From: Prevotella sp. oral taxon 475
Lineage (GTDB): Bacteria; Bacteroidota; Bacteroidia; Bacteroidales; Bacteroidaceae
NCBI RefSeq assembly: GCF_018127805.1
Contig: NZ_CP072334.1
Coordinates: 1,404,001-1,468,000 of the forward strand
Length of the DNA: 64,000 nt
Direction: 5' to 3'
The notes under the pieces are model-generated. The model saw nothing but the letters and a program-made list of their open reading frames with translations. It was not told the DNA's origin and did no database searches. Positions 16,998-25,643 of this stretch are shown here, one piece after another; the stretch's first letter is position 1, and every line of letters starts with the position of its first letter. A program made the position numbers and the translations under genes.

Positions 16998-17915
16998 ATG
17001 AAAAAGAATGTCTGCGTAGAAACGAATTCGTGTCGGGCCTGGATATTGGCTTCCCGTCCCAAGACGCTTGTCGGAGCGGCGGTGCCGGTGATGGTGGGCG
17101 TGGCCTTTGCTGTGTTGCACGGTGGAGGAATGGTGAGGATGGAAGCAGCGGTTTGCTGCTTGCTCTTTGCGCTGGTGATGCAAATCGATGCCAATTTTGT
17201 GAACGACTATTTCGATTTTATCAAAGGTCGTGACGATGAACGCCGACTGGGCCCACGTCGTGCCTGCTCGCAAGGCTGGATAACGGCACAGCGAATGCGT
17301 CAGGCACTCTTCCTTACCACATTGCTGGCCTGCCTTTCCGGGTTGCCATTGGTCTATTATGGAGGTTGGGTGACTCTTGCTATCGGTGCTATTTGTGTAC
17401 TTTTCTGCTTTCTCTACACCACTTGTCTTTCTTCGCGCGGACTGGGCGATGTGCTCGTTCTCGTCTTCTTTGGTTTAATTCCTGTCTATGCCACCTATTA
17501 TTTATCTTTGCCTGCCGGCAGTCGTTCTTTCTCTTTTGAGGTGCTGACGGCTGCAATGGCCTGCGGATTGGTGATAGACACGCTTCTCCTTGTCAACAAC
17601 TATCGCGACATCGACAACGACAGACGGGTGGGCAAACGCACCCTCGTGGTCTATCTCGGGCCTCGACTCTCACGCCGACTTTATCTCCTCGTGGGCTATT
17701 TGGCCTGCGCCATGGGGCTCGTTTTCGTGTTGCATGGCCATCTCTTGGCCTTTCTCCTGCCGCTGTTCTATCTCCCACTGCACACTCGCACTTATCGTTC
17801 GATGGTGCGTATCGACAGAGGTAAGGCTCTGAACAGGGTATTGGGCGATACGGCTAGAAACCTTTTTGTCTATGGGTTGCTGTTGGTCGCAGGTCTGTTA
17901 TTGGACTCTTTTTGA
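16998..17915 (+). CDS. menA: 1,4-dihydroxy-2-naphthoate polyprenyltransferase
   Basis: Inner-membrane UbiA-family prenyltransferase that attaches the isoprenoid tail in menaquinone synthesis. The ATG at 16998 gives 305 aa and follows AGAAGGAAG, a better site than the in-frame ATG at 16944. Seen are the substrate motif RPKTLVGAAVPVMVGVA, the first Asp-rich motif NDYFDFIKGRDD and the second around NNYRDIDNDRRVGKRTL, with about eight or nine membrane helices. Other men genes are not in the window. The stop codon lies within the first degenerate unit of repeat array 2. Confidence 0.92.
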   Translation: MKKNVCVETNSCRAWILASRPKTLVGAAVPVMVGVAFAVLHGGGMVRMEAAVCCLLFALVMQIDANFVNDYFDFIKGRDDERRLGPRRACSQGWITAQRMRQALFLTTLLACLSGLPLVYYGGWVTLAIGAICVLFCFLYTTCLSSRGLGDVLVLVFFGLIPVYATYYLSLPAGSRSFSFEVLTAAMACGLVIDTLLLVNNYRDIDNDRRVGKRTLVVYLGPRLSRRLYLLVGYLACAMGLVFVLHGHLLAFLLPLFYLPLHTRTYRSMVRIDRGKALNRVLGDTARNLFVYGLLLVAGLLLDSF

Positions 17916-18155
17916 GGCAAAATAAAATATTGAGGCACATCTTTTCACCCAGCGGCGGAAAAATAAATTATTTTGGCATCAAATGATACGCAGCGGCGGA
18001 ATCGTAATTTATTTTGGCATGAAATGACACCCAGCGGAAGAGAAATAAATTATTTTGGCATCAAATGATCCGCAGCAGCGGAATCGTAATTTATTTTGGC
18101 ATGAAATGACACTCAGCGGAGGAAAAATAAATTATTCTGGCATGTTTGAAGTTGA
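17910..18155. repeat. Array 2: tandem repeat, period 41 bp, 5-6 units
   Basis: Units with AGCGG at 17951, 17992, 18033, 18074 (AGCAG) and 18115, exactly 41 bp apart; a worn sixth unit from 17910 covers the menA stop codon. Odd units contain the palindrome AAAATAA-A-TTATTTT, even units the variant GTAATTTATTTTGG, giving an 82-bp super-period. The array fills most of the convergent gap between menA and the glycosyltransferase cluster; the remaining 100 bases hold nothing I can name. Confidence 0.95.
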
Positions 18156-18253
18156 AAAGGCCCCCATCCATTATTTTTCCTCACCTCTCATATATCATTT
18201 CTTCGTCAACTCACGAACTTGTCAACAGGTTTCCTTCTCAAGTTGTTAACTTG

Positions 18254-19375
18254 TCAATACATCTCCTTATTTCCTTCTCGACCTTTCGATTGCCAAAATC
18301 TGAGATATTGTCGGGCCACTTTGAGGTAATCGTGGTGGTGTTTGACGTAGGCGATGCTCTGAGCTTTGAGAAGAGGGAGGCGTTCGGGATGACGAACGAT
18401 GTCTTCCAGTTTTCGATAGACATCGGCCTCACAGGGCAAAACATTAATGATGGGTCGCAGTTCTTTCTCGCCCAGGATGTCATAGTTTTCAGGTTCGCCA
18501 CCGCCTACGCAGACGATTCCTTTCGACATGGCCAGCAGAGGATTCATCGAAGGTGTGTAGCTATAGAGTTGGTCGAGGATGAGATCGCTGCCGTTCATCA
18601 GATGCTGGTACTGGACAAAGGGGACAGACTCGGCCTTCACCAATTCTACTTCTTCGGGGTATCGGCGGACAATCCGTTCGGCAGCGGCAAGCAGTACGTC
18701 GGTGCCTTTGTAGGCGTGACGTTGCTTATTGACACCGATGAAGATTCTTATTTTCCGTTTCGGCTCAAGAATAGGTGACGGAGCTAAGGGCAGACGAATG
18801 GGGAAGGGGATGAAAGTGGTTTTGTGAGGAAAGTTGGGACGATAGCAAACCCAGTATTCATAGAGTCCGGCAATAATGCCGTCGCAGTCTTCGGCGATGT
18901 ATCGGTTCAGGCGTTCCTTCTCTGTTCCGACCCACTCACGCACCTCGGCCAAAGCCTCGAGGTTTGTTCTGAGGGTGGAACCAATGTTAAAGTCGCTGTA
19001 TCGCAACGGGCGATTCTTGCGGCATTCGCTCACCCAGTAGTAATCCATTCCAAAAGCTCCGAGAAACACCTTGCCGTTGTTCCGCCGCAGATAGCGATAG
19101 AGGGGGAAGAGACGCTCTGCCTTGAGTTCGAAGAAGAGGGGGTTGATGAGCTGAACGATATCGTAACCACGCAGTCGGGGCACAGTGGTGGTGAGCTTTG
19201 CCAAAAAATGCAGCGTGCCAAGAAGACCGGTGGAGCGAGAAAGATCGATGTCGCGGGGATAGTTTTTCCAGAAATCACCGTTCGAAACGACCGTAACGTG
19301 GTGCCCGAGCCGACGCAATCCCTCGGCCAGCGTCCAATGCACGTTGCTGTATTCTCCTAACAAAAGTATTTTCAT
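18254..19375 (-). CDS. Glycosyltransferase (GT-B fold, GT4-like)
   Basis: A 373-aa cytoplasmic or membrane-associated sugar transferase, probably for surface glycan synthesis. The N-terminal MKILLLGEYSNVHWTLAEGL is typical of GT-B enzymes; the C-terminal half contains IFIGVNKQRHAYKGTDVLLAAAERI and a donor-site-like region SYTPSMNPLLAMSKGIVCVGGGEPENYD, where the E-x7-E motif of GT4 is modified. Its start overlaps the next upstream glycosyltransferase by 4 bases (ATGA). It is the last gene of the fmt-glycosyltransferase run. Donor and acceptor are unknown. Confidence 0.82.
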   Translation of the reverse strand: MKILLLGEYSNVHWTLAEGLRRLGHHVTVVSNGDFWKNYPRDIDLSRSTGLLGTLHFLAKLTTTVPRLRGYDIVQLINPLFFELKAERLFPLYRYLRRNNGKVFLGAFGMDYYWVSECRKNRPLRYSDFNIGSTLRTNLEALAEVREWVGTEKERLNRYIAEDCDGIIAGLYEYWVCYRPNFPHKTTFIPFPIRLPLAPSPILEPKRKIRIFIGVNKQRHAYKGTDVLLAAAERIVRRYPEEVELVKAESVPFVQYQHLMNGSDLILDQLYSYTPSMNPLLAMSKGIVCVGGGEPENYDILGEKELRPIINVLPCEADVYRKLEDIVRHPERLPLLKAQSIAYVKHHHDYLKVARQYLRFWQSKGREGNKEMY

Positions 19376-20313
19376 GAAGCAATGTGGGGCAGTAGCCGAC
19401 AGAGCAACATTCTACCGATGGGCCGACTGCTGAGTCGGCGGAACCATTGGTATTTCTGCGTGTAGGCTTTATCGGGCAGCGGGAAAAGCCCCGCTTGGCG
19501 CAGACGGGCCACACTCTTCTCCAATTGATGCACCGATCGGGTTTGCAGGATGACGTTGTAGAGATAGTCCATCGTAAGCTGCGAAACACGGCGTTGCAGA
19601 GCTTCGCCGTCGACAAGCGGCCCACTGTGGGAGAGTCGGTTCAGACGAAGAATCACACTCTCAAGGTCTTTGAGCCGTTTCACCCTCGTTCGAATATCCC
19701 GCTTCTGCGTAATCGAATCTTTTCTCCTGCGATAGTAGTAGGCGTCGGCATTGGTGACGAACACTCGTTCGGCACGCAATAGAAGTTGGGGCGTGAACTC
19801 CTCGTCTTCATGATAAATGCCCTCTCGAAACCGCAGCTGGCCCAGTATCTGCCGCCGAAAGAGATAGCCCCAGGCGGCCGCACGCAGACTGTGATGGCGC
19901 AGATAGTTTGTGCCGTCCATAGGGCCATCGAAGCGCAGCGGTATGTTGCCCTTGGGATTCTCGGTGGAGTTGAAGAATACCAGATCGGGGGTTTCGTAAC
20001 GCATGATGTCGAGGCAGTGTTCGTAGGGTGTGCGGATGAGGTAGTCGTCGGCATCGACAAACTGAATGTACTCGCCCCGACTGATGCGGAGACCGGTATT
20101 GCGGGCGTTGCTCAGTCCGCCGTTGCGTTGACGGATGTAGATCACCTCATCAAGCACGGGTCGCAGTAATTCGAGGGGTGAGCGTTCCGATCCGTCGTCC
20201 ACGATGATGATTTCGCGTTCTTCTGGGCTCAGCGACAGAGCCAAAATGCTCTCAACACACTCGCGGAACATTTCCGTAGGAACGTTGTAGTAGGGAATGA
20301 TGAAGCTAATCAT
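19372..20313 (-). CDS. Family 2 glycosyltransferase
   Basis: A 313-aa GT-A fold transferase. The N-terminal MISFIIPYYNVP, the nucleotide-binding IIIVDDGS, the NGGLSNARNTGL segment and the metal-binding DxD in FVDADDYL are all seen near the start, as in GT2 enzymes of capsule and exopolysaccharide loci. The C-terminal third is helical and basic, without membrane segments. It overlaps both neighbours by 4 bases, so the three glycosyltransferase genes are translated as a coupled unit. Substrate unknown. Confidence 0.9.
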   Translation of the reverse strand: MISFIIPYYNVPTEMFRECVESILALSLSPEEREIIIVDDGSERSPLELLRPVLDEVIYIRQRNGGLSNARNTGLRISRGEYIQFVDADDYLIRTPYEHCLDIMRYETPDLVFFNSTENPKGNIPLRFDGPMDGTNYLRHHSLRAAAWGYLFRRQILGQLRFREGIYHEDEEFTPQLLLRAERVFVTNADAYYYRRRKDSITQKRDIRTRVKRLKDLESVILRLNRLSHSGPLVDGEALQRRVSQLTMDYLYNVILQTRSVHQLEKSVARLRQAGLFPLPDKAYTQKYQWFRRLSSRPIGRMLLCRLLPHIAS

Positions 20314-21260
20314 GCGGTTGGTCTTCTATATCGGTAAAGCGCTTTGTTGATGCGGCAGAGCCAGGTCAGACTCAGCATTTTGATAACAGCGGCTTTGCAT
20401 CTTGTCGTGAGGGAGAGCCCCCGGTAGAAAAGGGCGCCTAGAGGAAGCGGCTCGACGGGCAGAAGTATTTCGGAAAGGCCTAATCGAAAAACGTCCATCT
20501 GGATGTTGACCAAATGGAGATAATAGAGCGTCCGACTGCGCCTCGATGTTCCTTGCTGCGGAATATATTGCCGACGGATGAGCAGATGCCAGCACAAAAG
20601 TTGTCGAAGTTCGTTCGGACCAGCCGTAGCGGTAATGCCATGAGGATTTTTCCAGTAGAAGTAGAGTCCGCGGCCGATGGTGAAAATATTGCCCGAGGCT
20701 TGCAGCAGGCGGGCGGTGGTGATGGTGTCCTCAAAAATCTTACCTTTAGGAAAGCGGATATGCTGGAAGAGTTTTCGGCGATACACCTTATTCCAAGTAT
20801 AGGCATGGAGATAGCCGCGATGTTCTGTCCAGTAGGCGGCGATATCGGTATGTCTTTGTTCAGGGAACGTGAGCAGGTGTTGGGTTGTATCTCCGTAGAA
20901 AACGAAGACAGGAAACTCTACGATGTTGTATTCGGGATGCCGGCGGAAGGCGAGTCGTACCTCTTCGAGGGTGTGGCACTCGAGTGTGTCGTCAGAGTCG
21001 ACAAAGGCGATCAGTTCGCCCTGTGCATGTGCTAAGCCTGTGTTGCGGGCTTGGCTCAGTCCGCCATTAGACTGGTGAATCGTCCGAATCCGCGGGTCTC
21101 GCCTTGCCCATTCCTCGCAGAGTTGCGGACTGCGGTCGGTCGATCCGTCGTCGATGAGCAACACTTCATCATCGGTCATCGTCTGTCTCAGCACGCTCTC
21201 AAGACATCGGTCGAGCGTGCTTTCAGTGTTATAGACGGGAATGATGATGCTGATTTTCAT
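20310..21260 (-). CDS. Family 2 glycosyltransferase
   Basis: A second GT2 enzyme, 316 aa from the ATG at 21260 (MKISIIIPVYNTES). The open frame continues upstream to 21536, but that part is the shadow of fmt and has no homology to the family. Motifs are VLLIDDGSTDRS, NGGLSQARNTGL and the DxD in FVDSDDTL. It resembles its neighbour strongly in the first 110 residues, so the pair may be an old duplication. It lies 29 bases downstream of fmt and overlaps the next gene by 4 bases. Confidence 0.9.
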   Translation of the reverse strand: MKISIIIPVYNTESTLDRCLESVLRQTMTDDEVLLIDDGSTDRSPQLCEEWARRDPRIRTIHQSNGGLSQARNTGLAHAQGELIAFVDSDDTLECHTLEEVRLAFRRHPEYNIVEFPVFVFYGDTTQHLLTFPEQRHTDIAAYWTEHRGYLHAYTWNKVYRRKLFQHIRFPKGKIFEDTITTARLLQASGNIFTIGRGLYFYWKNPHGITATAGPNELRQLLCWHLLIRRQYIPQQGTSRRSRTLYYLHLVNIQMDVFRLGLSEILLPVEPLPLGALFYRGLSLTTRCKAAVIKMLSLTWLCRINKALYRYRRPTA

Positions 21261-21289
21261 ACCGAATGCGTGGTGGAGTGGGTGAGAGA

Positions 21290-22258
21290 TTAGGGAGCGG
21301 CGGTGTAAGCCTCGATGTCGCGTAGCCCGTTGAGAAAGTCGCGAGCCTGCATTCGTTTTTTGCCGGCGAGCTGCACTTCGAGCAGTTCGAGGGCACCGTT
21401 GCCGGTGTTGACGTAGAGCCGATTGGAGGCAATGAAGAACGTTCCGGCGGGGCCGCAGACCTCCTGATGGACGATTTGCGTTTTGTAGATTTTCAGAACG
21501 GTTGCGTCCTCGTCCGTTTTGCGGATTGTGGTCCAAGCACCGGGATGCGGACTGAGCCCTCGCACAAAGTTGTACACCTGCCAGTCTGGCTGACTCCAGT
21601 CGATCCGACAGATTTCTTTAAACAATTTCGGGGCCGGTTTTAAATCCTGTTCTGCTTGCTGGGGGGTGGATTCCACCACGCCGTTGCCTTCGATAACAAG
21701 GTCTACCGTCTCTCGGCAAAGCTCGGCTCCGAGATGCATCAGAGTGTTATAAACGTGCTCGGCATCGGCATCGGAGGGGATGGGGGTTGGTTTCTGACGG
21801 ATGATACGCCCCATGTCGATATTGCGGTCGAGGAAGAAGGTGGTGACACCCGTCTGTCGTTCGCCGTTGATGATGGCCCAGTTGATGGGTGCTGCACCGC
21901 GATATTGCGGCAGCAGAGCGGCGTGTACGTTGAAGGTGCCGAAGCACGGCATGGCCCATACTTCCTGGGGCAGCATGCGGAAGGCCACCACCACTTGCAG
22001 GTGGGCCCGATAGGAGCGCAGTTCTTCCAAGAAGGCTTCTTCCTTCAGACGGAGGGGCTGCAGCACAGGGATACCTTTTTCCTGGGCGTATTGCTTAACG
22101 ACCGGGGCTTGCAGCACCGAACCGTGCCGACCCACGGCCTTGTCGGGTTGTGTCACGACGGCCACCACGTTGTAGCCACCTTCTACGAGCGCACGAAGCG
22201 AGGCGACGGCAAATTCGGGGGTTCCCATGAATACAATGCGTAGTTCTTCTTTTTTCAC
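21290..22258 (-). CDS. fmt: Methionyl-tRNA formyltransferase
   Basis: Formylates initiator Met-tRNA with 10-formyl-THF in the cytoplasm. The 322-aa protein has the N-terminal FMGTPEFAVASLRAL, the catalytic-loop segment FNVHAALLPQYRGAAPINWAI with the conserved Asn, His and following GVTTFFLD, and the C-terminal OB-like domain. Length is normal. It is part of the minus-strand run from tsaB to the glycosyltransferases; the usual partner def is not here. Confidence 0.96.
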   Translation of the reverse strand: MKKEELRIVFMGTPEFAVASLRALVEGGYNVVAVVTQPDKAVGRHGSVLQAPVVKQYAQEKGIPVLQPLRLKEEAFLEELRSYRAHLQVVVAFRMLPQEVWAMPCFGTFNVHAALLPQYRGAAPINWAIINGERQTGVTTFFLDRNIDMGRIIRQKPTPIPSDADAEHVYNTLMHLGAELCRETVDLVIEGNGVVESTPQQAEQDLKPAPKLFKEICRIDWSQPDWQVYNFVRGLSPHPGAWTTIRKTDEDATVLKIYKTQIVHQEVCGPAGTFFIASNRLYVNTGNGALELLEVQLAGKKRMQARDFLNGLRDIEAYTAAP

Positions 22259-22300
22259 CTTTTAATCATTTAATCATCGATTATGCTTTCTTGTAGGGAG

Positions 22301-22370
22301 GTCTTTCCCTGCGGCGGGATTTCATCAAATGAGTCTCCGTGGACGTTTCCCGCGGCGGGGAATCAAATCC
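22301..22370. repeat. Two-unit copy of the 41-bp palindromic repeat
   Basis: Two GC-rich palindromes (TTCCCTGCGGCGGGA at 22305 and TTCCCGCGGCGGGGAA at 22347) lie 42 bp apart between fmt and rseP. A CTCCG core at 22335 sits 19 bases before the centre of the second palindrome, the same distance as in arrays 3 and 4. Confidence 0.75.
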
Positions 22371-22390
22371 GTCTCGTTCGCTCCCTGCCA

Positions 22391-23767
22391 TCACATATAA
22401 CCCAGGGCGCGGAGGATGTCGTTGAGATTGGCCACCACCATGAGCAGGATGAGAAGAGAGAGACCGGCGTATTCGGCGCGAATCATAAACGTTTCGCTGG
22501 GTTTGCGGCGGGTGATGATTTCGTAAAGGAGGAAGAGCACATGCCCGCCGTCGAGTGCCGGGATGGGGAGGATGTTCATGAAGGCGAGGATGATGCTGAG
22601 GAAGGCCGTCATGAGCCAGAAGATGTGCCAGTCCCAAACCGGTGGGAAGAGGCTGCCGATGGCTCCGAAGCCACCGAGCGACTTGGCTCCGTCTGCCGAG
22701 AAGAGATAGCGCATGTCGCCCACATAGCCCTTGAGCACGTTCATGCCGTAGGCTGCGCCTGCAGGAAAACTCTCGAAGAATCCGTATGCTACATGCGTCT
22801 GTCTGTAGCTGGCCAGAATATTGGGGAAGGCCATGCCCAGGGTGACGTCTGGACGCAGGGTGACGGCGGACCGGATAGGCAGACTGTCGCCAGGATGCAC
22901 AAAGGCGATGGTGGTGGTGAGGGCTTTGAGACTGTCGGCGTGAGTCTTGGCCGAGGCCAACACGTCGGCTATACGACCAATTTCGTTGCTGAAGGCATTA
23001 TACGAGTCGATGGCCGCTCCGTTGAAAGCCACGATGCGGTCGCCTTTACGCAGACCGACTTTTGCAGCCGGGGTGTCGGCAAGCACACTGTCGAGCGTGT
23101 TGGGGGTGATGAACATGGCAAACCGTGGCGTAGACTTGAGCATGCCCAGTAGGTCGAGGTTGCCGGGCATGGGCAGACTCATCGGTCGACCATCCCGGAC
23201 GATGTCCACACGGCGAGCCTGAGCCAGGTCGCGAAAGAGGTCGGCATCGAACGTCTTAAAGGTCCCCTTCTCCGTTCCCACCAAAATATCACCGTCTCTC
23301 AATCCCAAAGCCTTGGCTTCAGCGTTGAACTTCATTCCCAGCGTCATGTCTTTCACCTGCACATAGGTCTCACCCCAATGGAAGAGTACCATGGCGTAGA
23401 TGAAAAGGGCCAAAAAGAAATTGACCATCACGCCGCCCAACATGATGAACAGCCGTTGCCAAGCTGGTTTTACACGAAACTCCCAAGGTTGGGCAGGCTT
23501 GTTCATCTGCTCGGTGTCGAACGATTCGTCTACCATCCCCGAAATCTTGCAGTAACCGCCGAACGGCAACCAACCGATTCCGTAGGTCGTCTCGCTCTTC
23601 TTGGGCTTAAACTGAAAAAGATGAAACCAGGGGTCGAAAAAGAGAAAAAACTTTTCTACTCGCACGCCGAAGAGACGGGCGAAGAAAAAATGCCCGCCTT
23701 CATGCAAAAGAATGAGTATCGAAATGGCGAGCACAAATTGTAAGGCTCTAATGAGAAATATTTCCAT
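22391..23767 (-). CDS. rseP: RIP metalloprotease RseP (site-2 protease)
   Basis: Intramembrane zinc protease of the S2P family that cleaves membrane-bound anti-sigma factors or signal-peptide remnants. The 458-aa protein has the zinc motif HEGGH at residues 22-26, periplasmic PDZ-like regions with KVGLRKGDRIVAFNG, and the C-terminal membrane motif NILPIPALDGGHVLF, whose Asp is the third metal ligand. It sits downstream of dxr, an arrangement common in bacteria. The natural substrate in Bacteroidota is not known from sequence. Confidence 0.94.
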   Translation of the reverse strand: MEIFLIRALQFVLAISILILLHEGGHFFFARLFGVRVEKFFLFFDPWFHLFQFKPKKSETTYGIGWLPFGGYCKISGMVDESFDTEQMNKPAQPWEFRVKPAWQRLFIMLGGVMVNFFLALFIYAMVLFHWGETYVQVKDMTLGMKFNAEAKALGLRDGDILVGTEKGTFKTFDADLFRDLAQARRVDIVRDGRPMSLPMPGNLDLLGMLKSTPRFAMFITPNTLDSVLADTPAAKVGLRKGDRIVAFNGAAIDSYNAFSNEIGRIADVLASAKTHADSLKALTTTIAFVHPGDSLPIRSAVTLRPDVTLGMAFPNILASYRQTHVAYGFFESFPAGAAYGMNVLKGYVGDMRYLFSADGAKSLGGFGAIGSLFPPVWDWHIFWLMTAFLSIILAFMNILPIPALDGGHVLFLLYEIITRRKPSETFMIRAEYAGLSLLILLMVVANLNDILRALGYM

Positions 23768-23857
23768 GTGCGTTGTATTTTTTAGTTGATAAGTTGACGA
23801 GAGTTGGCCAAAAGGCTATCTTTTTATCTAAAGTTATCGCCTCTCAATTGCCAATTC

Positions 23858-25012
23858 TCAATGACCAATGAATTCTTCGGCGACACGCCTGGCCTCGTTA
23901 TCGGTTTGAAGATAGATGTCAAGTGAGGGGTGGGCATCAAACGGTACGCGCTGCATCGTCTTTTCGATGATGCGCGGCACATCGAGAAAGCCGCAGCGAT
24001 GCTGGCGGAAAGCTTCGTTGGCCACCTCATTGGCAGCGTTGAGAATGCAGGGCATGTTTCCTCCCCGGTCGATGGCATCGAACGACAATGCCAAACAGCG
24101 GAACTTTTCCATGTCGGGTTCGAAAAACTCCAGCGATCCTCGGAAGAGATCAAGCCGCTCGCCCGCCATCGGTAAACGGTCGGGATAGGAAAAAGCGTAT
24201 TGAATGGGCAAGCGCATATCGGGCAATCCGAGTTGCGCTTTTACGGCGCCGTCTGCAAACTGCACAGCACTGTGAACGATGCTCTGCGGATGAACCAATA
24301 CCTCTATTCTACTGGCTTCGATGCCGAAGAGCCATTTGGCTTCGATCACCTCAAAACCCTTGTTCATCATCGTGGCAGAATCGATCGTGATTTTCGCACC
24401 CATCTGCCAAGTGGGATGCTGCAAAGCGTCTGCGGCCGAGACAGCTCCTAAACGCTCTTTGGGCAAATTTCGAAACGGGCCACCACTGGCCGTAAGAAGG
24501 ATTTTCTCGATGGGATTGTCGCCCTCGCCCGCAAGACATTGAAAGATGGCCGAGTGCTCACTGTCCACGGGCAGAATCGCTGCCCGATGTTCTTGGGCCA
24601 ACGCACAGACAAGTTCACCGGCTACGACAAGCGTCTCTTTATTAGCCAGACAGATTTTTTTACCGGCTCGAATGGCGTGGAGGGTTGGCTCAAGTCCTGA
24701 AAAACCCACCATCGCCGTGAGCACCATGTCGATAGGCGCAGCCTCGACAATGTCACATAGGGCCTGCCGGCCGGTATATACTTTAATATGGGGTTGGTCG
24801 GAGAGCAAGGCCCTGAGCGATTCGCATTTCGTTTCGTCGGCGATGACCACAGCGGCAGGTTGGAATCGGCGTGCCTGTTGTGCCAGTAGTTCCGCTTGGC
24901 GATGGGCTGTGAGGCAATAGACTTCGTATCGGTCGGACTGACTACTGATGACATCGAGTGCTTGCCGGCCGATCGAACCCGTACTACCAAGGATACATAT
25001 TTGTTGTTTCAT
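23858..25012 (-). CDS. dxr: 1-deoxy-D-xylulose 5-phosphate reductoisomerase
   Basis: Second enzyme of the MEP isoprenoid pathway; NADPH-dependent, cytoplasmic. The 384-aa length is typical. Motifs are the N-terminal GSTGSIGRQALDV (NADPH), ANKETLVVAGE, the metal and substrate motif LPVDSEHSAIFQCL, the flexible loop LTASGGPFR and the MNKGFEVIEAKWLFG segment. It lies between rimM and rseP and probably feeds undecaprenyl phosphate and menaquinone synthesis, linking it to murA and menA in this window. Confidence 0.97.
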   Translation of the reverse strand: MKQQICILGSTGSIGRQALDVISSQSDRYEVYCLTAHRQAELLAQQARRFQPAAVVIADETKCESLRALLSDQPHIKVYTGRQALCDIVEAAPIDMVLTAMVGFSGLEPTLHAIRAGKKICLANKETLVVAGELVCALAQEHRAAILPVDSEHSAIFQCLAGEGDNPIEKILLTASGGPFRNLPKERLGAVSAADALQHPTWQMGAKITIDSATMMNKGFEVIEAKWLFGIEASRIEVLVHPQSIVHSAVQFADGAVKAQLGLPDMRLPIQYAFSYPDRLPMAGERLDLFRGSLEFFEPDMEKFRCLALSFDAIDRGGNMPCILNAANEVANEAFRQHRCGFLDVPRIIEKTMQRVPFDAHPSLDIYLQTDNEARRVAEEFIGH

Positions 25013-25094
25013 TATTTATTTTGACGAATCATATTTTCAAAAGAACATTGTACAAGGATTTTCTACAGAAGGGCGAATGAGATTCATCTTCGTC

Positions 25095-25643
25095 TCAGTT
25101 TAAATCTAAGATTCCCTCGGGCAGTCGCATCATCACTCTGCGTTTCTTGGTGTCGATGCCGACAACAAGGTCTTCTGAGGCAGGAAGGAAGAGATCATGA
25201 CCACTTTCAGTGTGCACTTCAAAGAGAAGATTGAGAGTGGTATCGTCTATCGAGAGAATGCTACCTATATTTTTTCCCGATTCGGCCTCTACGATGCCAT
25301 AGCCCACCATTGCCGTCCACGTCAAGAGATCGACCTTCTCTTCACTTAGGGCACGTGGAAAGAACACTTCACTGCCGGTGAGCTGCCGGGCTTGTTCCTG
25401 CGTGTGGATGTCGCAGAATTGAAGAAGGGCTGTCTGACTACCCTTGAATCGATATTCCTCGAGGAAGAAGGGCACAAGCAATCCGTCTGTCTTGATCATA
25501 AGATAATCGGTATCGGTACGATCAAAAGCGTCGTCGTCGAAGAAAAACGTAATTTCACCCTTCACACCATGCGGCTTTCCGAGTCGCCCTATCCGGTAGA
25601 AGTCTTCGTCGTGGAAGGTGATATGGTCTGTCTTTCGAATCAT
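25095..25643 (-). CDS. rimM: 16S rRNA processing protein RimM
   Basis: Ribosome maturation factor acting on the 30S head. The 182-aa protein has the N-terminal RimM barrel (YRIGRLGKPHGVKGEITFFF) and the C-terminal PRC-like barrel ending in a motif with VMMRLPEGILDLN. It overlaps murA by 4 bases (ATGA), so the two are coupled. In many bacteria rimM sits with rpsP and trmD; here it is in the murA-dxr run, the arrangement I expect in Bacteroidota. Confidence 0.95.
   Translation of the reverse strand: MIRKTDHITFHDEDFYRIGRLGKPHGVKGEITFFFDDDAFDRTDTDYLMIKTDGLLVPFFLEEYRFKGSQTALLQFCDIHTQEQARQLTGSEVFFPRALSEEKVDLLTWTAMVGYGIVEAESGKNIGSILSIDDTTLNLLFEVHTESGHDLFLPASEDLVVGIDTKKRRVMMRLPEGILDLN

Noticed and set aside
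18254-21260. Horizontally acquired glycosyltransferase island
   Set aside because: The three genes overlap each other and follow fmt directly in the same run; no mobile element, boundary repeat or clear composition shift was seen.
20310-21536. 408-aa glycosyltransferase with a long N-terminal extension
   Set aside because: The extra 92 residues overlap fmt, are Arg/His/Ser-rich and lack homology; ATG 21260 fits the family start.
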